Assembly: GCF_004795055.1 (NCBI RefSeq)
Contig: NZ_SSBJ01000008.1
Coordinates: 124,001 to 188,000, forward strand
Reading direction: 5' to 3'
DNA: 64,000 bases
Source of the DNA: Streptomyces sp. A1136
Lineage (GTDB): Bacteria > Actinomycetota > Actinomycetes > Streptomycetales > Streptomycetaceae
The notes under the pieces are model-generated. The model searched no databases, was not told the origin of the DNA, and saw only the letters and a program-made list of their open reading frames with translations. This document shows positions 8,378-16,925 of the stretch, one piece after another. Each line of letters begins with the position of its first letter. The stretch's first letter is position 1. The position numbers and the translations under genes are program-made.

Positions 8378-9442
8378 TCAGGGCCGGCGAAGGAGGTAGC
8401 GGACGGTGCCGTCCTCGGAGCCGTCCCGCCGGAACCCGGCCCGCCGCACCACGGCGTGCGAGGGGGCGTTGCCCTCCTCGACGACCGCGCGCAGCGCGGT
8501 CAGGCCCGGCCGCGCGAAGGCCCGGGCCGCCAGGGCGCGCACCGCGTCCGTGGCGTGTCCGCGGCCCCGGGCCGACGGGACGAGGTCGTAGCCGATCTCC
8601 GCCTGCCCCTCGGGGTCGGGGGCGCCGTGGAAGCCGATGCCGCCGATCGCCAGGCGGTCGGCGGCCCGGATGATGGCGTACGGGCCCCAGCCGGGGTGGT
8701 ACTCGCCGACCTCGCGCGCCAGGCCCAGCATCCCGGCGGCGATCCGGGTCCCCTCGGGCGGGCCGTCCTCGGCCCACACGAAGCCGCCCTCCCCGCCGGT
8801 GTGCAGGTCGGCGGCGGCCGAGGGGCCGATCTCGCACAGGACGACGCCCGCTCCCCTGATCGGGTCGCCGTACCAGCGCCAATTTCGCCGGCGGGGCAGG
8901 CCCGGGAGGTCGGCCCGGCCGGTCGCGGCCAGGAGCGAGCCCCACGCGTCGGCCGAGGCGGGGCGCGGGGCGTGCGGGAAGAGCCGGTCGAGGATCAGGG
9001 CGCCGGTGTGCGCGGAGCCGGTCCAGTCGGCGCGGCCCAGGCCGTGCAGGATGTCGTGTGCGTGCAGCAGCAGCTCGGTGGCGCCCATGGCGGCGAACCC
9101 GTCGGCGCCGGCCGCGCCCGCGCGGTGCCAGGCGCGGTCTTGCGGGTCGGCGGCGAAGACGGCGGCCGCCAGCAGGCGTCCGCTCGCCTCCACGAGGTCG
9201 ATCAGGGCGTCGGGGGCGGCCTCGGCTGCGGCGCCGACCGTGAGCGGCAGCCAGGAGTCGGCGCGCCCGGCCAGTTGGGCGGCGAACGCGGTCAGGTCCG
9301 AGGTCAGGTGGACGGCCGTGTCGCGGCAGCTCCACTCCAGCCCCGCCGCCGGCAGGGACCAATCCCGGTCCGCCACCTCGCGCAGGGCCCCCACCGCTTC
9401 CGCGACGGTGCGGGTGAGGTCGCCGGCGGTGAAGAGCGTCAT
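8378..9442 (-). CDS. fusion of a DinB/mycothiol-maleylpyruvate-isomerase-type domain with a GNAT acetyltransferase
   Basis: A 354-residue two-domain protein. Residues about 1-205 look like the DinB/MDMPI helical bundle: LEWSCRDTAVHLTSDL supplies the first metal-ligand histidine region and LLLHAHDIL the last. Residues about 210-354 are a GNAT domain with GYDLVPSARGRGHATDAVRAL as the acetyl-CoA loop and the EEGNAPSHAVVRRAGF strand. MDMPI-like domains are thiol-dependent enzymes that use mycothiol in actinobacteria, so the protein could join a thiol-dependent step to acetylation. Start ATG at 9442. Neither substrate is known. Confidence 0.85.
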   Translation of the reverse strand: MTLFTAGDLTRTVAEAVGALREVADRDWSLPAAGLEWSCRDTAVHLTSDLTAFAAQLAGRADSWLPLTVGAAAEAAPDALIDLVEASGRLLAAAVFAADPQDRAWHRAGAAGADGFAAMGATELLLHAHDILHGLGRADWTGSAHTGALILDRLFPHAPRPASADAWGSLLAATGRADLPGLPRRRNWRWYGDPIRGAGVVLCEIGPSAAADLHTGGEGGFVWAEDGPPEGTRIAAGMLGLAREVGEYHPGWGPYAIIRAADRLAIGGIGFHGAPDPEGQAEIGYDLVPSARGRGHATDAVRALAARAFARPGLTALRAVVEEGNAPSHAVVRRAGFRRDGSEDGTVRYLLRRP

Positions 9443-9498
9443 GAGGTCGACCCTAGGCCTTTCGCGACGGACCCGGGGGGCCGGGTCCCCGTCTCGGC

Positions 9499-9990
9499 TC
9501 AGTCGGGGAGGGCCGCCCCGCAGCGGGAGCAGTGGCGGGCGTCCCGTTCGGAGGCGAGCCGGCCGCAGTCCGCGCACACCCGGTGCAGCAGACAGGCCGT
9601 CTCGCCGCCTTCGGCCGGCGCGGGCGGCGCGCCGATGCCGAGGCCGGGGCGGCGCGGGTGGACGGTGAGGTAGGCGATGCCGTCCGGGCCCGCGCTGAGG
9701 GAGCGCGGGGTGTTCTTGGTCAGCAGGGCCGCGGTGTGGGGCCGCAGGTGGTGCGCGCCGGCGTCGGTGTCCAGCCGGCCGCTGCCCTCGACCACGACCA
9801 GGAGCACGTCGAGCGCCGGTTCGCGGTGCTCGGCGATGACGCCGCCGGGCGGCAGGCGGATCAGGTTCGCGTCGAGAACACGCCCCGCATCGGTCAGCCG
9901 CCACAACGCACCGGTGGCCCCGGCGGGGGCTTCCGCGATGACCGCGTCCAGGTCGGTGGGGGCACCGGCGGGGTGCGAGGGCGTCGTCAT
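9499..9990 (-). CDS. cupin-domain protein with C-terminal zinc-ribbon-like motif
   Basis: A 163-residue protein. Residues about 20-115 are a cupin barrel (ALWRLTDAGRVLDANLIRLPPGGVIAEHREPALDVLL in pieces; GSGRLDTDAG). The tail has CADCGRL and HCSRCGAAL, two CxxC pairs spaced like a small zinc ribbon, as seen in a group of actinobacterial cupins. Cytoplasmic, no signal peptide. Start ATG 9990 follows AGGAAGGA. It may bind a small metabolite or be regulatory; no enzyme role is claimed. Confidence 0.82.
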   Translation of the reverse strand: MTTPSHPAGAPTDLDAVIAEAPAGATGALWRLTDAGRVLDANLIRLPPGGVIAEHREPALDVLLVVVEGSGRLDTDAGAHHLRPHTAALLTKNTPRSLSAGPDGIAYLTVHPRRPGLGIGAPPAPAEGGETACLLHRVCADCGRLASERDARHCSRCGAALPD

Positions 9991-10205
9991 GTTCGTCCTT
10001 CCTGGTCCCACGGCGGGACTGCCCGGTGACCCCCGCAGTCATACACGATCGGTTCCGGTCATTCGTGGCCGATGGGCTCTTTGCCCACCCCGGCGACGCT
10101 CGTCGTACTTGTGACCGATAAGATCCGGACACCGCCTCCCGCCCCGCCCTCGCCGCCGTGTACCCCGGCTCGGCTCCCCCCGCACCGGAAAAGTTCCACC
10201 CTCAC

Positions 10206-10796
10206 ATGAGTTCCGACACCGCCCTGTACCCGTCCCCGGCCGCCGCCGACGGCTTCGCGCCGGTCGGTCCCGTCGCCCCCGAGCCGTCGCGGCAGATCCG
10301 GGTGCCGACCCTGACCGGCAACGCTCCGGCGCGGCCGACCCCGGCCGCCGCTTTCCACAGCGTCAGCGCCGTGACCACCGTGCTCCTGGCTCTCGTGGCG
10401 ATCGGAGCGATGATCCACGAGCCGGTGCTGATACCGCCGCTCGCCGCGAGCGCCGCGCTGGTGCACAGCGCGCCCACCCTGCCGCTGGCGCAGCCGCGCG
10501 GGGTCGTGCTGGGCCACCTGCTGGGCGCGGGCGTCGGCTACGGGGTCCTCGCCCTGGCCGGCGGCAGCGCCTGGGCCGCCGCCGTCGCCGCGGGCGTGAC
10601 CCTGGCCCTGCTCATGCTCGCGCGGACCCCGCACTCGGCGGCCTGCGCCACCTCCGTCATCGTCGTGCTCCAGGCCCCGGCGCCGGGCAGGTTCCTGCCG
10701 CTGCTGTTCGGTTCGACCGTGCTGCTCGTGCTCACCGGCTACGCCGCCTCCCGCGTCCGCCGGAAGGCCCCGAAGTACCCTGCCTATTGGTGGTGA
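10206..10796 (+). CDS. HPP-family integral membrane protein
   Basis: About 196 residues with four hydrophobic segments from residue 57 on. LIPPLAASAALVHSAPTLPLAQPR carries the HPP-family signature region, and ARTPHSAACATSVIVVLQAP and FLPLLFGSTVLLVL fit the rest of the family. Plant HPP proteins have been reported as nitrite transporters; the bacterial role is not established. The ATG at 10206 begins a poorly conserved, Pro/Ala-rich cytoplasmic tail. The upstream 215-base divergent region also serves the cupin gene. Confidence 0.82.
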   Translation: MSSDTALYPSPAAADGFAPVGPVAPEPSRQIRVPTLTGNAPARPTPAAAFHSVSAVTTVLLALVAIGAMIHEPVLIPPLAASAALVHSAPTLPLAQPRGVVLGHLLGAGVGYGVLALAGGSAWAAAVAAGVTLALLMLARTPHSAACATSVIVVLQAPAPGRFLPLLFGSTVLLVLTGYAASRVRRKAPKYPAYWW

Positions 10797-10892
10797 GTCC
10801 GCGATGGCGCGCCTCCGCGCCACCGAGGGTGCTCGGGCGCTACTTCTTGTGACCGGACGGCGCGGTCACGGTGGCGGTGAAGGGCGGAACAA

Positions 10893-11696
10893 GTGGTGGA
10901 GATCTCGACCAAGGACGTGTTCGGGGCACCCTGCTGGGTGAGCCTGATGGCCCGCGACCTGGAGGCCTCACAACGTTTCTACGCGGCGGTGGTGGGCTGG
11001 AGCTTCCGGCGGACGCGTCTGGGCGAGGGCTTCTCCGTCGCCCGGGTCGACGGCTCGCCGGTGGCGGGGATCGGCGCCCTCGCCGGAGACCTGGAGGTGG
11101 CCGTCGCCTGGACGCCGTACTTCGCCGTGGACGACGCGGACGTGGCGGTGAGCCGGATCAGGGAGCGCAGCGGAACCGTCGCCGTCGGGCCGGTCTCCTT
11201 CCCCATCGGCGGTCGCGGCGCGCTGGCGGCCGATGTCGACGGCGCGGTGTTCGGCATCTGGGAGGGGCCGGTGGCCTCCGACTGGCGGGTGGGACGCGGC
11301 CCCGCCCCGGCCTGGCTGGAGCTGCGGACCCGCAACGCGTTCGACGCGGCCCTGTTCTACGGGGCGGTGCTGGAATGGGCCACCGGCCGTCCGGGCTGCT
11401 GCGAGGTCTCCTACGAGGAGGACCAGGTCGTGCTGCGGCAGAACGGGGAGCCCGTGGCCCGGCTGAACAGCGGCCCCGTGGAGGCGGCCTCCTACAGCCC
11501 GCACAGCCGGCCCCGCTGGCACGTCCACTTCCGGGTGCCGCGCCTGGAGCCGGCCGTCGAGGCGGCCGTCTCGCTCGGCGGGCGCACCGTCTCGGACATC
11601 ACCTCCAACGCCCGGGAGCGGTGGGTGGCGTTGCGCGACCCCGACGGGGCCCTGTTCACCCTCACCACGTCCCTGTCGACGCCGCTGTCGCCGTGA
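10893..11696 (+). CDS. VOC-family protein with two glyoxalase-like domains
   Basis: A 267-residue protein with two tandem vicinal-oxygen-chelate repeats. The first opens GAPCWVSLMARDLEASQRFYAAVVGW; the second opens PAWLELRTRNAFDAALFYGAVLEW. It ends with the standard LRDPDGALFTLTT. This layout matches the CFP30B-like subgroup of actinobacteria. Members are dioxygenases, lyases or antibiotic-binding proteins, so activity cannot be assigned. GTG at 10893 (or the next GTG codon) follows AAGGGCGGAA. Confidence 0.87.
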   Translation: MVEISTKDVFGAPCWVSLMARDLEASQRFYAAVVGWSFRRTRLGEGFSVARVDGSPVAGIGALAGDLEVAVAWTPYFAVDDADVAVSRIRERSGTVAVGPVSFPIGGRGALAADVDGAVFGIWEGPVASDWRVGRGPAPAWLELRTRNAFDAALFYGAVLEWATGRPGCCEVSYEEDQVVLRQNGEPVARLNSGPVEAASYSPHSRPRWHVHFRVPRLEPAVEAAVSLGGRTVSDITSNARERWVALRDPDGALFTLTTSLSTPLSP

Positions 11697-11751
11697 TCTC
11701 CGATGTGCCCGGTCCGGCGTCCCTTGCCACACTGGGCCCAGGAGGTGTGCG

Positions 11752-12810
11752 ATGGACCCGGTGGCGGCGCTGAACCGCATCGCCTTCCTGCTGGAGCGCG
11801 GCCAGGCCCCCACGTACCGGGTCCAGGCCTTCCGCACGGCGGCGGGCGTGGTCGAACGGCTCGGCGCGGACGAGGTGGCCGGGCGGGTGGCCGCCGGTTC
11901 GCTGGAGGCCGTGAAGGGGCTGGGGCCCAAGACCGCCCAGGTGGTACGGGAGGCGCTCGCCGGGGAGATCCCCGGCTACCTGGGCAAGCTGGAGGACGAG
12001 GTCGCGGCGCATCCCGAGGGACCGCCCGCCTCCGAGGCCGCCCGCGCGCTGCGGGCGGCGCTGCGCGGGGACTGCCACCTGCACTCCGAGTGGTCGGACG
12101 GCGGCAGCCCCATCGAGGCCATGGGTCGCACGGCCGTCGAGCTGGGTCACGAGTGGGCCGTGCTGACGGACCACTCGCCGAGCCTGAAGGTGGCCCGGGG
12201 GCTCTCGCCCGAGCGGTTGCGCGAGCAGTTGGACACGGTGGCGGAGCTGAACGCGGCGTGGGCGCCGTTCCGGCTGCTCACCGGCATCGAGTGCGACATC
12301 CTGGCCGACGGGTCGCTCGACCAGGAGCCGGAGCTGTTGGACCGGCTCGACCTGGTGGTGGGCTCCGTCCACTCCAAGCTGCGCATGGAAGCGCCGGCCA
12401 TGACCCGGCGGATGCTGGCGGCGGTGCGCAATCCGCTGATGGACGTCCTGGGGCACTGCACCGGGCGGCTGCTCACGGGCAGGACCCGGCCTGAGTCGGA
12501 GTTCGACGCGGCCGCGGTGTTCGCGGCGTGCGCGGAGTCCGGCACGGCCGTGGAGATCAACAGCAGGCCGGAGCGGCTGGACCCGCCCCGACGCCTGCTC
12601 CGGCAGGCCGTCGAGGCCGGGACCCTTTTCGCCATCGACACGGACGCGCACGCGCCGGGGCAGTTGGACTGGCAGCTGACGGGCTGCGAACGGGCCGTGG
12701 AGTGCGGGGTGACGGCCGAGCGGGTGGTCAACACGTGGCCCGCGGAAGACCTGCTGGCCTGGACCCGTACCCGGCAGCCGCCCGTACGGCGGTCCGCGTC
12801 CCGCTCGTAG
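11752..12810 (+). CDS. PHP-domain phosphoesterase with PolX-like helix-hairpin-helix N-terminus
   Basis: A 352-residue protein. Residues 1-80 resemble the DNA-binding end of family-X polymerases: YRVQAFRTAAGVV and a helix-hairpin-helix at VKGLGPKTAQVV. Residues about 105-340 are a complete PHP domain with DCHLHSEWSDG, LTDHS, GIECDIL, VVGSVHSKL and IDTDAHA, which together supply the metal-binding histidines and acids. Bacterial PolX has a polymerase domain between these parts; it is absent here. It may be a DNA 3'-5' exonuclease/phosphoesterase in base-excision repair. ATG 11752 follows GGAGG. Confidence 0.9.
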   Translation: MDPVAALNRIAFLLERGQAPTYRVQAFRTAAGVVERLGADEVAGRVAAGSLEAVKGLGPKTAQVVREALAGEIPGYLGKLEDEVAAHPEGPPASEAARALRAALRGDCHLHSEWSDGGSPIEAMGRTAVELGHEWAVLTDHSPSLKVARGLSPERLREQLDTVAELNAAWAPFRLLTGIECDILADGSLDQEPELLDRLDLVVGSVHSKLRMEAPAMTRRMLAAVRNPLMDVLGHCTGRLLTGRTRPESEFDAAAVFAACAESGTAVEINSRPERLDPPRRLLRQAVEAGTLFAIDTDAHAPGQLDWQLTGCERAVECGVTAERVVNTWPAEDLLAWTRTRQPPVRRSASRS

Positions 12811-12925
12811 CCGGCGGGACCGGCGCCGCCTCGTATACGTGGGCGGGCGCCGGGGTTCACGTCCGGCGGTGACGGGGCAGACGTACCCGACACAGCAACC
12901 GACCTCTTGCGAAGGGACCTACACC

Positions 12926-14287
12926 GTGTCTCGATCGAGGATTCTCGTAGTGGGCGCCGGCTTCGCCGGGGTGGAGTGCGTACGGCGGCTGGAGCGCCGG
13001 CTGTCCCCCGCCGAGGCCGAGATCTCACTGGTCACGCCCTACTCGTACCAGCTCTACCTGCCCTTGCTGCCGCAGGTGGCGGCCGGGGTGCTGACCCCGC
13101 AGTCCGTCGCCGTCTCACTGCGCCGCAGCGGCAAACACCGGACCCGGATCATCCCGGGCGGCGCGATCGGCGTGGACCCGAAGGCCAAGGTCTGCGTGAT
13201 CCGCAAGATCACCGGCGAGATCGTGGACCAGTCGTACGACCTGCTGGTCCTCGCCCCGGGCAGCGTCACGCGTTCGTTCGACATCCCGGGGTTGGGCGAG
13301 CACGCCCGCGGCATGAAGACCCTCGCGGAGGCCGCGTACCTGCGCGACCACGTCATCGCCCAGCTCGACCTCGCCGACGCCGGCCAGGACGAGGCCGAGC
13401 GCACGGCGCGGCTGCAGTTCGTCGTGGTCGGCGGCGGTTACGCGGGGACGGAGACGGCCGCCTGCCTTCAGCGTCTGACCTGCAACGCGGTGGGCCGCTA
13501 CCCCCGGCTGGACCCCCGACGGATCAAGTGGCACCTGGTGGACCTGGCACCCAAGCTGATGCCGGAACTGGGTGACAAGCTCGGCAAGGTCGCCCTGGAC
13601 ATCCTGCGGGCCCGCGGCATCGAGGTCTCGCTGGGCGTGTCGGTGGCCGAGGTGGACGCCGAGAAGGTGACGCTCACCGACGGCCGGGTGCTGCCGAGCC
13701 GGACCCTGATCTGGACGGCGGGCGTGGCCGCGAGCCCACTGGTGGCGACCCTGGGCACGGAAACACTCAAGGGCCGGCTGGTGGTGCGCCCGGACCTGAC
13801 GGTGCCCGGCGCCGACGGGGTGTTCGCCCTCGGGGACGCGGCGGCCGTGCCGGACCTGGCCAAGGGCGGCGACGCCATGTGCCCGCCGACGGCGCAGCAC
13901 GCCATGCGCCAGGGGCGGGCCGTCGCCGAGAGCGTCATCGCGACGCTGCGGGGCGAGACGCCGCGCCCGTACGTGCACAAGGACCTGGGCCTGGTGGTGG
14001 ACCTCGGCGGACGCGACGCCGTCTCCAAGCCGCTCGGCATCGAGCTGCGGGGCCTGCCGGCCCAGGCGGTGGCACGCGGCTACCACTGGTCGGCGCTGCG
14101 GACGAATGTGGCCAAGACCCGGGTGCTGACGAACTGGCTGCTCAACGCCGTGGCCGGGGACGACTTCGTCCGTACCGGCTTCCTCGCGCAGCGGCCCGCC
14201 ACGCTGCGGGACTTCGAACACACGGACGCCTACCTGACGCCGGAACAGGTCCGCGAACACACGGCCGCTCTGCACGCGCGGAGCTGA
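12926..14287 (+). CDS. ndh: type II NADH dehydrogenase (NDH-2) / FAD-dependent pyridine nucleotide-disulfide oxidoreductase
   Basis: About 453 residues. ILVVGAGFAGVECVRRL is the FAD-binding motif at the N-terminus, VVVGGGYAGTETAACL the NADH-binding motif near residue 170, and ALGDAAAVPD the C-terminal FAD contact. SYQLYLPLLPQVAAG is typical of actinobacterial NDH-2. Such enzymes pass electrons from NADH to menaquinone at the membrane without pumping protons. The GTG at 12926 has GAAGGGA eight bases upstream; a longer frame from 12839 lacks conservation. Transcribed on its own after the PHP gene. Confidence 0.92.
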   Translation: MSRSRILVVGAGFAGVECVRRLERRLSPAEAEISLVTPYSYQLYLPLLPQVAAGVLTPQSVAVSLRRSGKHRTRIIPGGAIGVDPKAKVCVIRKITGEIVDQSYDLLVLAPGSVTRSFDIPGLGEHARGMKTLAEAAYLRDHVIAQLDLADAGQDEAERTARLQFVVVGGGYAGTETAACLQRLTCNAVGRYPRLDPRRIKWHLVDLAPKLMPELGDKLGKVALDILRARGIEVSLGVSVAEVDAEKVTLTDGRVLPSRTLIWTAGVAASPLVATLGTETLKGRLVVRPDLTVPGADGVFALGDAAAVPDLAKGGDAMCPPTAQHAMRQGRAVAESVIATLRGETPRPYVHKDLGLVVDLGGRDAVSKPLGIELRGLPAQAVARGYHWSALRTNVAKTRVLTNWLLNAVAGDDFVRTGFLAQRPATLRDFEHTDAYLTPEQVREHTAALHARS

Positions 14288-14332
14288 TCCGAAGCCGATC
14301 GGGCGCCCGGCGCCGCTCTCGGAACACACCCT

Positions 14333-15202
14333 TCAGAGCCGGCCGGCGCCGCGGGCCAGCAGGAGGGCGACGTCGGCTGCCGCGACCGCCAGCGTGCCGA
14401 CGAACGGGACGCGGCCCGGACACCGGCCGGTGGCGAGCAGCAGGACCGCCGTGAGGCCCAACAGCACCCACCGAGCGGCGGTCACCGGTCCGGGCGGTCC
14501 GACGGTCAACGCGGCGGCCGAGCCGAGCACGAGGAGGGCGGCCAGCGCGGCGGAGCGGCGGGCGCCGAGCCGCTGCGGGAGTCCGGTCACGCCCGTGGCC
14601 AGGTCGTCCTCGATGTCGGGCAGCACGTTGGCGAAGTGGGCGCCCGCGCCGAGCAACGCGGCCGCCGCGGCGAGCCAGAGCGGCGGCCACGGCCGCCCCG
14701 GGAGGCCCAACGTCACGAAGGCCGGCAGCAGGCCGAAGGCGAGGGCGTACGGGAGCCAGGACGCGACGGTGCTCTTGAGCCACAGGTTGTACGCCCAGGC
14801 GGCCGCCACCGCGCAGAGGTGCACGGTGCCCGCGAGCAGGCCCGAGGCCAAGGAGAGCGGCACGCACAACGCCAGAGCGGTGAGCGCGGCGGCGCCGACG
14901 GTCGCGGGCCCCACGGTCCCGACCGCCAGGGGCTTGTCCGCCCGGCCCGTGGCCCGGTCGCGCCGCAGGTCGGCGCGGTCGTTGCACCAACCCACCGAGA
15001 GCTGGCCGAGGGCGACGGCGCCCGCGCAGGCCACGCAGCCGGCCACTCCCCGGCCGGTCGCGGCGGCCAGCACGGCGGTGAAGAGGGTGACGGCGGCGGT
15101 CGGAAGCGGGTGGCAGGCGGCCAGCAGCGCGCCGGCGACGCCCACCCGGCCGGCGCGCACGGGGGCACCCCTGGGCGGTGCGGTCTCGCGGGTTGCGGGC
15201 AC
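14333..15202 (-). CDS. UbiA-family membrane prenyltransferase
   Basis: A 289-residue, eight- to nine-helix membrane protein. Both aspartate-rich motifs of UbiA enzymes are present: WCNDRADLRRDRATGR (NDxxDxxxD form) near residue 73 and NVLPDIEDDLATG near residue 190. These bind the Mg-diphosphate of a prenyl donor so that it can be attached to an aromatic or lipid acceptor. It is divergent from the type III PKS operon, 108 bases away. It could therefore prenylate the polyketide product or a quinone; the first is inference from position. GTG start at 15202, with no strong ribosome-binding site. Confidence 0.9.
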   Translation of the reverse strand: MPATRETAPPRGAPVRAGRVGVAGALLAACHPLPTAAVTLFTAVLAAATGRGVAGCVACAGAVALGQLSVGWCNDRADLRRDRATGRADKPLAVGTVGPATVGAAALTALALCVPLSLASGLLAGTVHLCAVAAAWAYNLWLKSTVASWLPYALAFGLLPAFVTLGLPGRPWPPLWLAAAAALLGAGAHFANVLPDIEDDLATGVTGLPQRLGARRSAALAALLVLGSAAALTVGPPGPVTAARWVLLGLTAVLLLATGRCPGRVPFVGTLAVAAADVALLLARGAGRL

Positions 15203-15310
15203 GGCCCCACGTTAGGTCTTCGGACCGCCGGGAGCGGGCCGGACGGGCGGCGGCACGCCCGGTTCATACGGTTCGGTGGAAAACGCCCACTCTTGCCTAG
15301 AGTTGCGGCG

Positions 15311-16372
15311 ATGACACGTGTCCTGGCAGTGAGCAGCGTGTTTCCGCCCCACGCGTACCGACAGTCCGAGATCACGGAGGCGCTCGCCCGCTGCCTGCCG
15401 CCGGGCCGCGACGCCGGTCCGCTGCGCCGGGTCCACGCCTCGGTGCGGGTCGACAGCCGTCATCTGGCGCTCCCGCTGGAGCGGTACGGTCCGGGGAACG
15501 ACTTCGGGACCACCAACGCCCTGTTCGTCGAGACGGCACTGGACCTCGGTGCCCGCGCCGTCGGGCTCGCCCTCGCCGAGGGCGCGCTCGCGGCCCGGGA
15601 CGTGGACCTGGTCCTGTCGACGACGGTGACCGGGCTCGCCACTCCCTCACTGGAGGCGCGGCTCGCCGCCCGCACCGGTCTGCGGCCCGACGTGCGGCGC
15701 CTGCCGCTGTTCGGGCTGGGCTGCGCGGCGGGCGCGGCCGGCCTCGGCCACCTGCACGACCACCTCACGGGCCGACCGGGGCAGGCCGCCCTGCTGCTGT
15801 CCACGGAACTGTGCTCGCTCACGCTCCAGCCTACCGACACCTCGATGGCGGCCCTGGTGGCCGGTGCGCTGTTCGGGGACGGCGCGGGAGCGCTGCTGGC
15901 GGTGGGCGCCGACCACCCGCTGTACGGGAACGCCGTCGGGCCCACCGTGGTGGACGCGCGCAGCCGCCTCTACCCGGGTACCGAGGACCTGCTCGGCTGG
16001 GACATCGGCCACTGGGGTTTCCGCATGGTGATGGGCCGCGAGCTGCCGGGGCTGGTCCGGCTGCACGTCGCGGAGGAGGTCGAGGCCTTCCTCGCCGGGC
16101 ACGACCTCAAGCCCGCCGACGTGACGGCCTGGATCTGCCATCCGGGTGGTCCCAAGATCCTCGACGTCCTCGGGGAGTCGCTGGGGCTGCCGGACTCGGC
16201 GCTCGCCGCGAGCCGGCGTTCGCTCGCGACCGCGGGCAACCTCTCCTCGGCGTCCGTGCTGCACATCCTCGGCGACGTCCAGAGGGCCGGTCCCCCGCCG
16301 CCCGGCTCGGTCGGGCTGATGCTCGCCTTCGGCCCGGGCTTCGCCTCCGAACTCGTTCTCCTGCGCTGGTGA
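15311..16372 (+). CDS. srsA: type III polyketide synthase (alkylresorcinol/phenolic-lipid type)
   Basis: A 353-residue thiolase-fold enzyme of chalcone-synthase type. The Cys-His-Asn catalytic triad is intact: C138 in LFGLGCAAG, H277 in WICHPGGPK and N310 in ATAGNLSSAS. It condenses malonyl-CoA units on an acyl starter. The downstream methyltransferase and FAD enzyme give the same order as srsA-srsB-srsC of Streptomyces griseus, where SrsA makes alkylresorcinols and alkylpyrones linked to cell-wall phenolic lipids and penicillin resistance. The srs naming here rests on gene order and family, not on a computed alignment. ATG at 15311; followed 7 bases later by the methyltransferase. Confidence 0.9.
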   Translation: MTRVLAVSSVFPPHAYRQSEITEALARCLPPGRDAGPLRRVHASVRVDSRHLALPLERYGPGNDFGTTNALFVETALDLGARAVGLALAEGALAARDVDLVLSTTVTGLATPSLEARLAARTGLRPDVRRLPLFGLGCAAGAAGLGHLHDHLTGRPGQAALLLSTELCSLTLQPTDTSMAALVAGALFGDGAGALLAVGADHPLYGNAVGPTVVDARSRLYPGTEDLLGWDIGHWGFRMVMGRELPGLVRLHVAEEVEAFLAGHDLKPADVTAWICHPGGPKILDVLGESLGLPDSALAASRRSLATAGNLSSASVLHILGDVQRAGPPPPGSVGLMLAFGPGFASELVLLRW

Positions 16373-16379
16373 CGCCCGC

Positions 16380-16925
16380 ATGCCCATGACCTCGTACCTG
16401 CTGCTCCTCGCCCTCGTGGCGGGCGAGCGCCTCGCCGAACTCGCCGTGGCCCGTCGCAACACCGCCTGGAGCCTGGCGCGCGGCGCCCGGGAGTACGGCC
16501 GAGGCCACTACCCGGCCATGGTCGCCCTGCACACGGCGCTGCTGGTCGGATGCGCCGTCGAACCGTGGGCCGCCGGCCGCCCGTTCCTGCCGCTGCTCGG
16601 CTGGCCCGCGCTCGCCCTGGTCGTGGGCGCGCAGGGACTGCGCTGGTGGTGCGTGGCCACCCTCGGTCCGCGCTGGAACACCCGGGTGCTGGTCGTGCCC
16701 GGGCTCGCGCCGGTCGCGGCCGGACCCTACCGGCGGCTCCGGCACCCGAACTACCTGGCGGTGGTGGTCGAAGGGCTCGCGCTGCCGCTGGTCCACTGCG
16801 CGTGGCTGACGGCGGCGGGTTTCTGCGTACTGAACGCGCTGCTGCTGCGGGTGCGCGTCCGCTGCGAGGATGCCGCGCTCGCCTACGCCGGTACCGGTGG
16901 CAGCCTCGTGGGCAGCGCGCCGTGA
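16380..16925 (+). CDS. srsB: ICMT-like (SrsB-type) membrane methyltransferase
   Basis: A 181-residue membrane protein with several hydrophobic helices. LVVPGLAPVAAGPYRRLRHPNYLAVVVEGLALPL is the conserved RHPNY cofactor-binding segment of the isoprenylcysteine-carboxyl-methyltransferase family, which uses S-adenosylmethionine at the membrane. Placed between a type III PKS and an FAD oxidoreductase, it probably O-methylates the alkylresorcinol or quinone product, as SrsB does in S. griseus. The stop overlaps the next gene start by four bases (GTGA), implying translational coupling. ATG at 16380; a second ATG is at 16386. Confidence 0.85.
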   Translation: MPMTSYLLLLALVAGERLAELAVARRNTAWSLARGAREYGRGHYPAMVALHTALLVGCAVEPWAAGRPFLPLLGWPALALVVGAQGLRWWCVATLGPRWNTRVLVVPGLAPVAAGPYRRLRHPNYLAVVVEGLALPLVHCAWLTAAGFCVLNALLLRVRVRCEDAALAYAGTGGSLVGSAP

